Below, piece by piece: positions 1 to 5,013 of a stretch of 9,193 nucleotides of DNA. The position numbers and the translations under genes were made by a program. Within the stretch, counting starts at the first letter, position 1. The number at the start of each line of letters is the position of its first letter. The notes beneath the pieces were generated by a model that was given only the letters and a program-made list of their open reading frames with translations, searched no databases and had not been told where the DNA came from. Origin of the DNA: Clostridiales bacterium (GTDB taxonomy: Bacteria; Bacillota; Clostridia; WRLR01); contig JAITSR010000294.1 of the NCBI GenBank assembly GCA_031287655.1, positions 1 through 9,193 on the forward strand, in the 5' to 3' direction.

Positions 1-1
1 T

Positions 2-217
2 ATTTTTGGCGGTTGCACAATTGGGAGAAAATTAGTAAAGGCTAGACTAATTAACAAAGACGGAGAAAAGCCTACAATCGCTGTCTTATTGCTTCGTAAT
101 TTTCTAAAAGCAGTATCTCGTCAATTATTTGGTGTGCTGTTTTGGGTTTCTTTAATTCTGAAAAACAAGACCGTGTATGACGCGATAGTGATTGTAGAGG
201 TTATAATGCAGCAATAA
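2..217 (+). CDS. RDD-type membrane protein, C-terminal fragment (5' end outside window)
   Basis: An open frame runs from the window edge for 71 codons and ends at TAA 215-217. It begins IFGGCTIGRKLVKARLINKD, followed by a hydrophobic stretch containing RNFLKAVSRQLFGVLFW and a tail KNKTVYDAIVIVEVI. This matches the end of RDD-family integral membrane proteins: a G-x-x-x-G-[RK]-x-L-x-x-x-R-[LV]-[IV] segment after a transmembrane helix, an [LV]-L-R-[NR] motif, another hydrophobic segment, and a terminal (Y/H)D-[AL]-I-x-x-x-x-V motif. The family sits in the cytoplasmic membrane and its biochemical role is poorly defined, with transport or permeability proposed for some members. The segment is clearly more AT-rich than the downstream genes. 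Its TAA overlaps an ATG at 217 (TAATG), but the hydrolase probably starts at 295. The family call comes from remembered motif patterns over a short fragment, so it is moderate. Confidence 0.6.
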   Translation: MFGGCTIGRKLVKARLINKDGEKPTIAVLLLRNFLKAVSRQLFGVLFWVSLILKNKTVYDAIVIVEVIMQQ

Positions 218-276
218 TGGAAGCACAGCTTGCACAAACATCACCTGCTTTCGGTTCTGTTTGTAGGACTACTTTC

Positions 277-285
277 AAAGGAAGG
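277..285 (+). promoter_or_regulatory. Ribosome binding site deciding the hydrolase start
   Basis: AAAGGAAGG lies 9 nt upstream of the ATG at 295. The alternative in-frame ATG at 217 has no comparable site at proper distance. The 295 start also places a lipophilic signal sequence exactly at the N-terminus, so it is preferred. Confidence 0.75.
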
Positions 286-294
286 AATCCATCA

Positions 295-1785
295 ATGAAA
301 AAATCGTGCGCGCTGATTTTATGCGTTATAATATTTCTCAGTATGTTCCCATTAACAGTCTACGCTTTGTCGACCGAGCAGGCCAAGACCATTCAACAGC
401 TGACAGACGACGCTGTTCGGGCGTCCGGCACGCCGGGAATATCCGTCGCGGTTATTTCCGATGGTCAGACATCCTATTACAACTCCGGGCATACAAGCGT
501 CAACAGTCCCTCGTTGGTCGACGAACATACACTATATGAGATTGGCTCTTTGAGCAAAGCGTTCACCGCCGCCGGTATTCTTTTGTTGGAAGAACAGGGT
601 TTGCTTTCGGCCGCAGATCGTATCGAAGACTACTTGCCGTGGTTTCATGTCACTTATCAAAACGAAACGGCGGTCGTTACAATAAAAAATCTTCTTAACC
701 AAACGAGCGGTTTCACCCTGCGCCACTCGGGCGCCCCGCGCGGCGAGGGCGAAGATATGCTGCGCAAAACGGTTGAACCGCTTCTCGGCGCGGCATTGGA
801 TTTTGCGCCGGGTACGTCCTATGCCTATAGTAACGCCAATTTCAACATTTTGGGATTGATTATTGAAACGGTATCCGGGCAAAGCTATGAGCAGTTTATG
901 ACGGAACAGGTGTTTGAGCCGCTGGGTTTACACGAAACATTTCTGTACCATTCTGATGCGGCTGCGACCGGCAGAATGGCGCAGGGGCACCGCCTCGCTT
1001 TTTTCACGACTTTTGCGTATGACCTGCCTGCTTACGGCGGCATGAAACCGGCTGGCTTCATCATTTCCAGCCCTCACGACATGGCGCGCTGGGCGGGCAT
1101 ACATTTGGGAATCGTCCAAGACATACCCGAAATATTTTTACGCGTCGTTGAAAACGCCCACCAAGCGGACATAAACGGGCCGTCAATAGAAGATAACGAC
1201 TATTATTCAGCGGGCTGGTCGATTAACACAGACAGCGATATATTGAGTCACGACGGGCAAACGCCAAGTTTCAAGTCATATTTGGTGCTGTTTGCCGAAC
1301 AAAAACAAGGTATTGTCGTTTTGGCAAACGGCTGGAGTGTCAATGATGAGGGTTTGACCGAGGGCATATATCACATCTTGGACGGCGGCTTGCAGCAGCA
1401 ATACGCCATGGGCGGACGTCAGCTGACTGACATGATAAACTCGGTTATTATCATTTTCTTTTCTGTCAGCGCAATCGCAGAACTCATAATCGGCATACGC
1501 AACAGAATAAAATGCAAGCCCCTGCTTACAAAAAACAAGATCATCATGATGTCTGTATGTGCATTAGGGACTATTGTTACCTTGGCGCGGCTTTTGACTT
1601 CCCCGAATGACCTGGGTGCAGGTTGGACGTTTATATTTGACTGGAATCCGCCATCCGGCACTATGATACAATTTGTGCTGCCGATCGCTTTCGCGGCTAC
1701 GACTTGGTACACTTATACTCAAAAACCCAAAAAACCATCTCAAAAAAAACCGCGGACTTCCGGTGATTCTCCTGCGATGAGATAA
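295..1785 (+). CDS. Exported serine hydrolase, beta-lactamase/class C PBP-like, with C-terminal membrane domain
   Basis: A 496-residue member of the serine beta-lactamase-like superfamily (CubicO/PbpE/FmtA type). Such proteins act outside the membrane as D-amino-acid esterases, DD-peptidases or esterases, and most are not true beta-lactamases. Residues 1-25 form a signal peptide (MKK, hydrophobic core, then TVYALS). The catalytic motifs are visible: SxxK as S85-L-S-K88 in GSLSKAF, YxN as Y178-S-N180 after APGTSYA, and H319-D-G321 in place of KTG, as is usual in this group. Three hydrophobic helices follow at about 381-401, 415-435 and 457-474, ending in a Lys/Pro-rich tail, so the enzyme is probably membrane-anchored at its C-terminus. 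A 26-residue upstream extension to ATG 217 is possible but would bury the signal peptide. It starts 77 nt after the RDD-type gene, with which it may be cotranscribed. The substrate cannot be told from sequence; cell-wall modification is an inference. Confidence 0.88.
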   Translation: MKKSCALILCVIIFLSMFPLTVYALSTEQAKTIQQLTDDAVRASGTPGISVAVISDGQTSYYNSGHTSVNSPSLVDEHTLYEIGSLSKAFTAAGILLLEEQGLLSAADRIEDYLPWFHVTYQNETAVVTIKNLLNQTSGFTLRHSGAPRGEGEDMLRKTVEPLLGAALDFAPGTSYAYSNANFNILGLIIETVSGQSYEQFMTEQVFEPLGLHETFLYHSDAAATGRMAQGHRLAFFTTFAYDLPAYGGMKPAGFIISSPHDMARWAGIHLGIVQDIPEIFLRVVENAHQADINGPSIEDNDYYSAGWSINTDSDILSHDGQTPSFKSYLVLFAEQKQGIVVLANGWSVNDEGLTEGIYHILDGGLQQQYAMGGRQLTDMINSVIIIFFSVSAIAELIIGIRNRIKCKPLLTKNKIIMMSVCALGTIVTLARLLTSPNDLGAGWTFIFDWNPPSGTMIQFVLPIAFAATTWYTYTQKPKKPSQKKPRTSGDSPAMR

Positions 1786-1857
1786 TTCAGTCCGTGCGGG
1801 TTCTTCTTCCGCGCTTACTGGCGTATGCGCGACACAAACCTAATGTAAATTCTGTAT

Positions 1858-1918
1858 ATTCACTCGACAAAACCGAATATTCTGCGTATAATGTGAATGT
1901 AGTGAATTAGAGGTGAAT
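1858..1918 (+). repeat. GTGAAT motif cluster around the regulator promoter (possible operator)
   Basis: GTGAAT occurs at 1893-1898, 1902-1907 and 1913-1918, that is three direct copies between the -10 box and the start codon. An inverted copy, ATTCAC, lies at 1858-1863 just before the -35 box. Spacings between direct copies are 9 and 11 bp, close to one helical turn. Such clustering over a promoter could be a binding site for the encoded DNA-binding regulator. That role is inferred; the motif is short and partly AT-rich. Confidence 0.35.
1864..1892 (+). promoter_or_regulatory. Sigma-A-type promoter of the truncated regulator gene
   Basis: TCGACA (1864-1869) and a perfect TATAAT (1887-1892) are separated by 17 bp, the optimal spacing. 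Transcription would begin near 1899, leaving a leader of about 23 nt with an AGAGG ribosome site at 1909-1913 before the ATG at 1922. The promoter implies that the shortened gene is expressed in its own right. Confidence 0.65.
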
Positions 1919-1921
1919 ATC

Positions 1922-2722
1922 ATGATCGAAGGCGTATACATCCGTCAAGGCGCGTCAAGCGTTCCCGCGTCGCAGGAGCAAATCCGGCAGATGATTAAAA
2001 ATGCCGACGGCGATCAGTATGAAGAAATGCGTTCGCTTGAACAGGATTTGACATTCTCGGCGTGCTCGCGCGTTTTTGAAGAAAACGGCGTGTCTTTCGG
2101 GCCGGATAAATATAACGCGTTGGGTGTTCGCAGTCTTGCGCAAAGTCAATATACCAATCTTGCGCTCCTTTTGTCCGATCAATGCGCCCATACCATTAAG
2201 GTGGCCGTATTCGCGGATAAACAGAACACAATCTTCCGTGACCGCAAGGAATTTTCAGGTTCCACGCTAAAACAAGCTCAGGATACTTTTGATTATCTGC
2301 AACTGAACAACAAAAACCGCTCGGTTATCGACGGCTTGGCGCGGAGGGATTATTGGGATTATCCAAAAGACGCTGTCCGGGAGGCATTGCTCAATGCGGT
2401 TATCCACCGCGATTACGCCTATAGTGGAAGCATCATTATTAATGTCAACGATGGTTTCATGGAGTTCGTGTCAATCGGCGGACTTCTTCCCGGTTTATCG
2501 CCCGCTGATATACGCAACGGGATTTCTCAGCTCCGCAATCGCAGACTCGCCGATGTGTTTCATCGGCTGAATTTCATCGAAGCGTATGGCACGGGTATTC
2601 GGCGGATATTTGCGTTATACGATGATTGTACGGTAAAGCCTGACATTGCCGTAACTCCGAATTCATTCAAGCTGACTTTACCGAATATGAGTGGATCAGA
2701 CAAACATAATGCGCCAAATTGA
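1922..2722 (+). CDS. COG2865-type ATP-binding regulator, N-terminally short (AlbA_2 domain absent)
   Basis: The 266-residue product matches the middle and C-terminal part of predicted transcriptional regulators of the COG2865 group, which usually have an N-terminal AlbA_2 (Schlafen-like, PF04326) domain, a GHKL-like ATPase region (HATPase_c_4) and a C-terminal winged helix. Visible family blocks are EGVYIRQGASSVPA (residues 3-16), MRSLEQDLTF, YTNLALLLSDQCAHTIKVAV, the N-box-like VREALLNAVIHRDYAYSG, EFVSIGGLLPGLSPADI, and FIEAYGTGIRRIFALY. From memory of the family, the first block normally lies roughly 120-130 residues into the protein, so the whole AlbA_2 domain is missing here. No remnant of it is evident in the 136 bases upstream, which instead hold a promoter. 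ATG 1922 is chosen over GTG 1913 because AGAGG (1909-1913) sits 8 nt before it and overlaps the GTG. The frame closes at TGA 2720-2722 in a short linker, and the winged helix continues in another frame from 2719. Confidence 0.8.
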   Translation: MIEGVYIRQGASSVPASQEQIRQMIKNADGDQYEEMRSLEQDLTFSACSRVFEENGVSFGPDKYNALGVRSLAQSQYTNLALLLSDQCAHTIKVAVFADKQNTIFRDRKEFSGSTLKQAQDTFDYLQLNNKNRSVIDGLARRDYWDYPKDAVREALLNAVIHRDYAYSGSIIINVNDGFMEFVSIGGLLPGLSPADIRNGISQLRNRRLADVFHRLNFIEAYGTGIRRIFALYDDCTVKPDIAVTPNSFKLTLPNMSGSDKHNAPN

Positions 2723-2910
2723 ACGGGCAAGCAAAAATCGTCCTTGACTATCTTGCCGGACACGAATGCGTTTCAGAGAGCGAATTACAAGAGTTACTCG
2801 GCGTTAAGCGCACACGCGCCTATACGTTGGCAAAGCAAATGACTGACGCGGGAATGATAACAATCGCCGGGCGCGGCGCGAGCAAGAGATATATTTTGAC
2901 TGCGCAGTAA
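2719..2910 (+). CDS. Winged-helix domain of the same regulator, in a separate overlapping frame
   Basis: This 63-residue frame starts at TTG 2719, overlapping the previous stop as TTGA. It reads NGQAKIVLDYLAGHECVSES, then ELQELLGVKRTRAYTLAKQM, then DAGMITIAGRGASKRYILTA. It is a compact winged helix: helix 2 about ELQELLG, recognition helix about TRAYTLAKQM, and wing GRGASKRYIL. In COG2865-type proteins this domain is normally fused to the C-terminus of the ATPase region, so the two frames look like one gene split by a -1 displacement. Either the short overlap allows restart so that two subunits are made, or an indel has disrupted the gene. TTG as a start is weak, and I see no good slippery heptamer: the bases before the stop read GCCAAAT. 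It might also be annotated as one frameshifted pseudogene together with 1922-2722. Confidence 0.65.
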   Translation: MNGQAKIVLDYLAGHECVSESELQELLGVKRTRAYTLAKQMTDAGMITIAGRGASKRYILTAQ

Positions 2911-2976
2911 TGACTATTCAGGATAGATGCAAGTGATGAAAAAGTCCTTGACATTTCGTTTCAGGTTCTGCGAGCC

Positions 2977-2999
2977 GACATGACTTGCGACATGTCTTG
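2977..2999 (+). repeat. Tandem 11-bp near-repeat upstream of the glgA-like promoter
   Basis: GACATGACTTG (2977-2987) is followed one base later by GACATGTCTTG (2989-2999), a 12-bp period with one mismatch. The second copy contains the palindrome GACATGTC. It ends 7 bp before the -35 box at 3006 and could bind a regulator, but no function is known. Confidence 0.45.
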
Positions 3000-3005
3000 A
3001 TTATC

Positions 3006-3034
3006 TTGTAAACGATCGGACGTTATGGTAAAAT
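3006..3034 (+). promoter_or_regulatory. Sigma-A-type promoter of the glgA-like gene
   Basis: TTGTAA (3006-3011) and TAAAAT (3029-3034) are spaced by 17 bp. The predicted start near 3041 gives a leader of about 100 nt before the ATG at 3143, most of which can fold into the hairpin described at 3067-3128. Confidence 0.6.
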
Positions 3035-3066
3035 AAATTTAATGGAAAACAATTTACATTACACTT

Positions 3067-3128
3067 AGGAACGGCAAGATCATAACTTGCATAAGCAATG
3101 ATGTGTAAGTTATTGTTGAGCAGTTCCT
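3067..3128 (+). promoter_or_regulatory. Long leader hairpin ahead of the glgA-like gene
   Basis: ATAACTTGCATA (3082-3093) pairs with TGTGTAAGTTAT (3102-3113) over 12 positions including two G-U pairs, around an 8-nt loop. The outer arms AGGAAC (3067-3072) and GTTCCT (3123-3128) pair across a symmetric 9 x 9 internal region that itself allows some pairs. The right outer arm ends 1 nt before the ribosome site AGGAAGG (3130-3136). It could alternatively form a small stem TTCC/GGAA over that site, so the fold may control translation. No known riboswitch class is recognised. Confidence 0.5.
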
Positions 3129-3142
3129 CAGGAAGGCGGTAT

Positions 3143-4657
3143 ATGAGAATGGCCGAGAGAACGAAGCCCAAGGTACTGATCGCCGCATCGGAGTTTGAGC
3201 CTTTTACAAGTATTGGGCATCTCGGGCGCGTGGTTTCCAACCTTTCCGCGGCGCTGAGCAAACGGATCGACGTCCGTGTCGTCATTCCGAAATACGCCAG
3301 TATCCCGAAGAAATACTCGGACGGCGCAAAGCAAGTGTGCGAGTTCGAGGCGACGCTCGGGCGCAGGACGTATCCCTGCAAGGTGTATCAGACGCAATTT
3401 CGGGGCGTCACGCTGTATCTCGTGTCCGCGGGCAGCTATTTTGACCGCGATCAGGTCTATTCCTCCGTCGTCGACGACATTGAGCGCTACTCCTGCTTTT
3501 GCAACGCGGTGCTCGGGATGCTGGTGCGCATTGATTTTGCGCCCGACGTAATCCAATGCCACGACTGGCAGCTGAGCTACATTCCGATCCTGCACCGCAC
3601 GAACCGGAGCCGCCGCGCGTCCGACCGGGACTTCCGCACGCTGTTTGTGATCCACAGTATGCAGTATCAGGGAATATGCACGCGCTATGACATGCTCGAT
3701 CTGCTCGACCTCTCGAGTGAATTTTTTACGCCCGCGACGCTTGAATTTTACGGGCAGGCTAACAGCCTCAAAGGCGGACTGCTCTTTTCCGACCGCCTCC
3801 TGACCGTGAGCGCGAGCTACGCGCGGGAGATACAGCACGCGTATTACGGCGAGAACCTCGAAGGCATCATCAGGTCCCGATCCGCGGATGTGACGGGCAT
3901 CCTGTGCGGCATCGACACGTCCATATTCAACCCGAAAACCGACGACACGATCCATATGAAATACGACGCGGCGACCGTTCTTGCCAACAAGCCTAAGAAC
4001 AAGCGCTACCTTCAAAAGCTGCTCGGCTTTGAGCAGAACCCGGAGATTCCGCTCCTGATTATCATTTCCGACATTCTGGACTACGACAAGGGCATGGACC
4101 TGATCAAATTCGTGTTCGACGACATCATGGCGCTCGGCGTGCAGGTGATCCTCGCGTGCAAGGGCAAGACCGACTATCACGAGTTTTTCACGGCAAAGGC
4201 CGTGCAGTATCCGGGCAGGGTGTCGTACAGCCGTTACCGCGGCGATATGGCGCAGGAGGCGGGTTTGGCGGGATGCGACCTTGAAAACGGGAACGGCAAT
4301 GTGACCGAGACGATGCTGATCTGCGGCAGCGACGCCCTCCTGCGGCCCTCGCGGATCGAGCCTTGCGGCGAAAAGCACCTGCTCGCGCTCAAATACGGCA
4401 CGCTCCCGATCGTGCGCGAGACCGGCGGGCTCAAAGAGGTCGTCGTTTCGCTGAACGACGACACGGGAGAGGGCAACGGCTTCTCATTTTTTAACTACAA
4501 CGCGCACGACATGCTCTACACGATCCAGCGCGCGCTCACGGTGTACAAGAACGATCGCGCAACGTGGAACCGGCTGATCGGGGCGGCGATGCGTCTCGAC
4601 TTCACATGGGACGGCACGGCTGAAAAGTACCTCGACGTCTACGAGGCGCTGATGTAG
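3143..4657 (+). CDS. glgA: Divergent GlgA-like glycogen/starch synthase (GT5 glycosyltransferase)
   Basis: The 504-residue protein follows the bacterial glycogen synthase plan, in which alpha-1,4-glucan is extended from ADP-glucose in the cytoplasm. N-terminal half: VLIAASEFEPF (11-21), VIQCHDWQLSYIP (H140-D-W), FVIHSMQYQGI, SLKGGLLFSDRLLTVSASYA, and GILCGIDTSIFNPKTD. C-terminal half: YDKGMDLI (K316), RPSRIEPCG (E406, the catalytic-site Glu), ALKYGTLPIVRETGGLKEVV, and GNGFSFFNYNA. Length is normal for GlgA. Oddities: the KTGGL donor-binding motif reads S23-I-G-H-L, so the key Lys is lost. The usual Arg before the KG motif is absent. GILNGID has Cys for Asn. About 18 extra residues (around 374-392, rich in Gly/Asn) precede GSDALLRPSR. 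The start is ATG 3143, 6 nt after AGGAAGG; ATG 3149 is a near alternative. No glgB/C/D/P lies beside it. A non-canonical donor or reduced activity is possible, so the symbol is tentative. Confidence 0.85.
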   Translation: MRMAERTKPKVLIAASEFEPFTSIGHLGRVVSNLSAALSKRIDVRVVIPKYASIPKKYSDGAKQVCEFEATLGRRTYPCKVYQTQFRGVTLYLVSAGSYFDRDQVYSSVVDDIERYSCFCNAVLGMLVRIDFAPDVIQCHDWQLSYIPILHRTNRSRRASDRDFRTLFVIHSMQYQGICTRYDMLDLLDLSSEFFTPATLEFYGQANSLKGGLLFSDRLLTVSASYAREIQHAYYGENLEGIIRSRSADVTGILCGIDTSIFNPKTDDTIHMKYDAATVLANKPKNKRYLQKLLGFEQNPEIPLLIIISDILDYDKGMDLIKFVFDDIMALGVQVILACKGKTDYHEFFTAKAVQYPGRVSYSRYRGDMAQEAGLAGCDLENGNGNVTETMLICGSDALLRPSRIEPCGEKHLLALKYGTLPIVRETGGLKEVVVSLNDDTGEGNGFSFFNYNAHDMLYTIQRALTVYKNDRATWNRLIGAAMRLDFTWDGTAEKYLDVYEALM

Positions 4658-4728
4658 CGGAGAGCGAGCGGACTGCGAGCGACGCAAGTGTAAAATTATC
4701 ATTGGCAAGGTTACACTTACCGGGGATT

Positions 4729-4749
4729 GACAAGGGGATTCCCCTTGTC
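4729..4749 (+). other. Perfect 9-bp hairpin, possible transcript end of the glgA-like gene
   Basis: GACAAGGGG and CCCCTTGTC enclose a 3-nt loop, a very stable stem 71 bases after the glgA-like stop codon. It lacks a following T-tract on either strand, so it is better called a stem-loop than an intrinsic terminator. Confidence 0.5.
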
Positions 4750-4793
4750 CGCAGTAAGGAGGGTGCTCAGGCTGCGAAGCGGCCGCCGAAGGG

Positions 4794-4820
4794 CATCGGT
4801 ATCCCGGTGGGATACCGATG
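4794..4820 (+). other. Perfect 12-bp hairpin inside the repeat element
   Basis: CATCGGTATCCC pairs fully with GGGATACCGATG around the loop GGT. No T-run follows on either strand. Direct CCGAAGG copies sit on both flanks. A structural role in RNA or in the element's mobility is possible but unproven. Confidence 0.55.
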
Positions 4821-4890
4821 TTACCCGAAGGTTGCTGAATCACCATAGGGTTCCATAGCGGAGAGCAAGCGGACTGCGAGCGACCGAGAC

Positions 4891-4904
4891 GCGGTAAATA
4901 CCGC
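4891..4904 (+). promoter_or_regulatory. Palindrome at the -35 position of the dnaD-like promoter (operator candidate)
   Basis: GCGGTA-AA-TACCGC is a perfect 6-bp inverted repeat with a 2-bp spacer. It covers the place where a -35 box would stand (about 4892-4897) for the TATAAT at 4915. A dimeric regulator bound here could repress or activate transcription of the helicase-loading genes. This is inferred from position only. Confidence 0.4.
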
Positions 4905-4911
4905 GATCGTG

Positions 4912-4920
4912 TGATATAAT
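4912..4920 (+). promoter_or_regulatory. Extended -10 promoter for the dnaD-dnaC operon
   Basis: TGA directly precedes a perfect TATAAT (4915-4920), the extended -10 arrangement that can work without a -35 box. No TTGACA-like hexamer is present 17 bp upstream, where the palindrome at 4891-4904 lies instead. Transcription would start near 4927, at the base of the following hairpin. Confidence 0.6.
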
Positions 4921-4925
4921 AGTGC

Positions 4926-4965
4926 AAAAGGTACGGTGATTGGCGCGGCAGGGGCCGAACCTTTT
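4926..4965 (+). promoter_or_regulatory. 5'-terminal leader hairpin before the dnaD-like gene
   Basis: AAAAGGT-A-CGG (4926-4936) pairs with CCG-A-ACCTTTT (4955-4965), leaving one A-A mismatch and an 18-nt GC-rich loop. The predicted transcript would begin at or just inside this stem, so it could stabilise the mRNA 5' end. It has only four Ts at its end, so terminator function is doubtful. Confidence 0.45.
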
Positions 4966-4983
4966 CATTCATGTTCATTCATG
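4964..4983 (+). repeat. Perfect tandem duplication TTCATTCATG x2 in the leader
   Basis: TTCATTCATG occurs at 4964-4973 and again at 4974-4983 without spacer. Each copy ends in ATG. The first ATG (4971) opens an 18-codon frame that overlaps the dnaD-like start and stops at 5025-5027. The second (4981) is in frame with that gene but meets TAG at 5002-5004. Neither has a clear ribosome site. Confidence 0.6.
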
Positions 4984-5013
4984 GGCGGGGCATCGGGGGA
5001 ATAGGCAGAATAC

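Larger units (their letters stand above)
4655..4884. repeat. Repeat element: 29-bp direct repeats flanking three perfect hairpins
   Basis: This fills most of the 356-base gap between the glgA-like and dnaD-like genes. A 29-bp sequence at 4655-4683 (it includes the TAG stop of the glgA-like gene and continues CGGAGAGCGAGCGGACTGCG) recurs at 4856-4884 with one mismatch. Between the copies are three hairpins: AAGTGTAA/TTACACTT (4686-4693/4711-4718), GACAAGGGG/CCCCTTGTC (4729-4737/4741-4749) and CATCGGTATCCC/GGGATACCGATG (4794-4805/4809-4820). CCGAAGG flanks the last hairpin on both sides (4786-4792, 4825-4831). There is no transposase or credible gene inside. The layout resembles a small dispersed palindromic or MITE-like repeat. 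None of the stems is followed by a T-run, so classical termination is not shown. Confidence 0.6.

Noticed and set aside
2713..2722. Programmed -1 frameshift joining the two regulator frames
   Set aside because: The bases before the stop (GCCAAAT) do not form an X-XXY-YYZ slippery site and no downstream pseudoknot was evident; restart or indel is more likely.
2948..2953. TTGACA hexamer as a promoter -35 box
   Set aside because: No -10-like hexamer stands 16-18 bp downstream; the pair TTGTAA/TAAAAT at 3006-3034 is better.
3128..4378. Long minus-strand open frame (416 codons) antisense to the glgA-like gene
   Set aside because: It mirrors GC-rich codon usage of the sense gene, has no family motif in its translation and no promoter or ribosome site; the sense strand is clearly the gene.
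4729..4820. Hairpins as classical rho-independent terminators
   Set aside because: Neither the 9-bp nor the 12-bp stem is followed by a T-run on either strand.
4655..4884. CRISPR array
   Set aside because: Only two long repeat copies 201 bp apart, a hairpin-rich interval instead of spacers, and no cas genes.
4484..4978. Minus-strand 164-codon frame across the intergenic repeat element
   Set aside because: Its translation (RSQSA-type, Pro/Ser-rich) is simply the repeat and hairpin DNA read through, and it runs into the antisense of the glgA-like gene.
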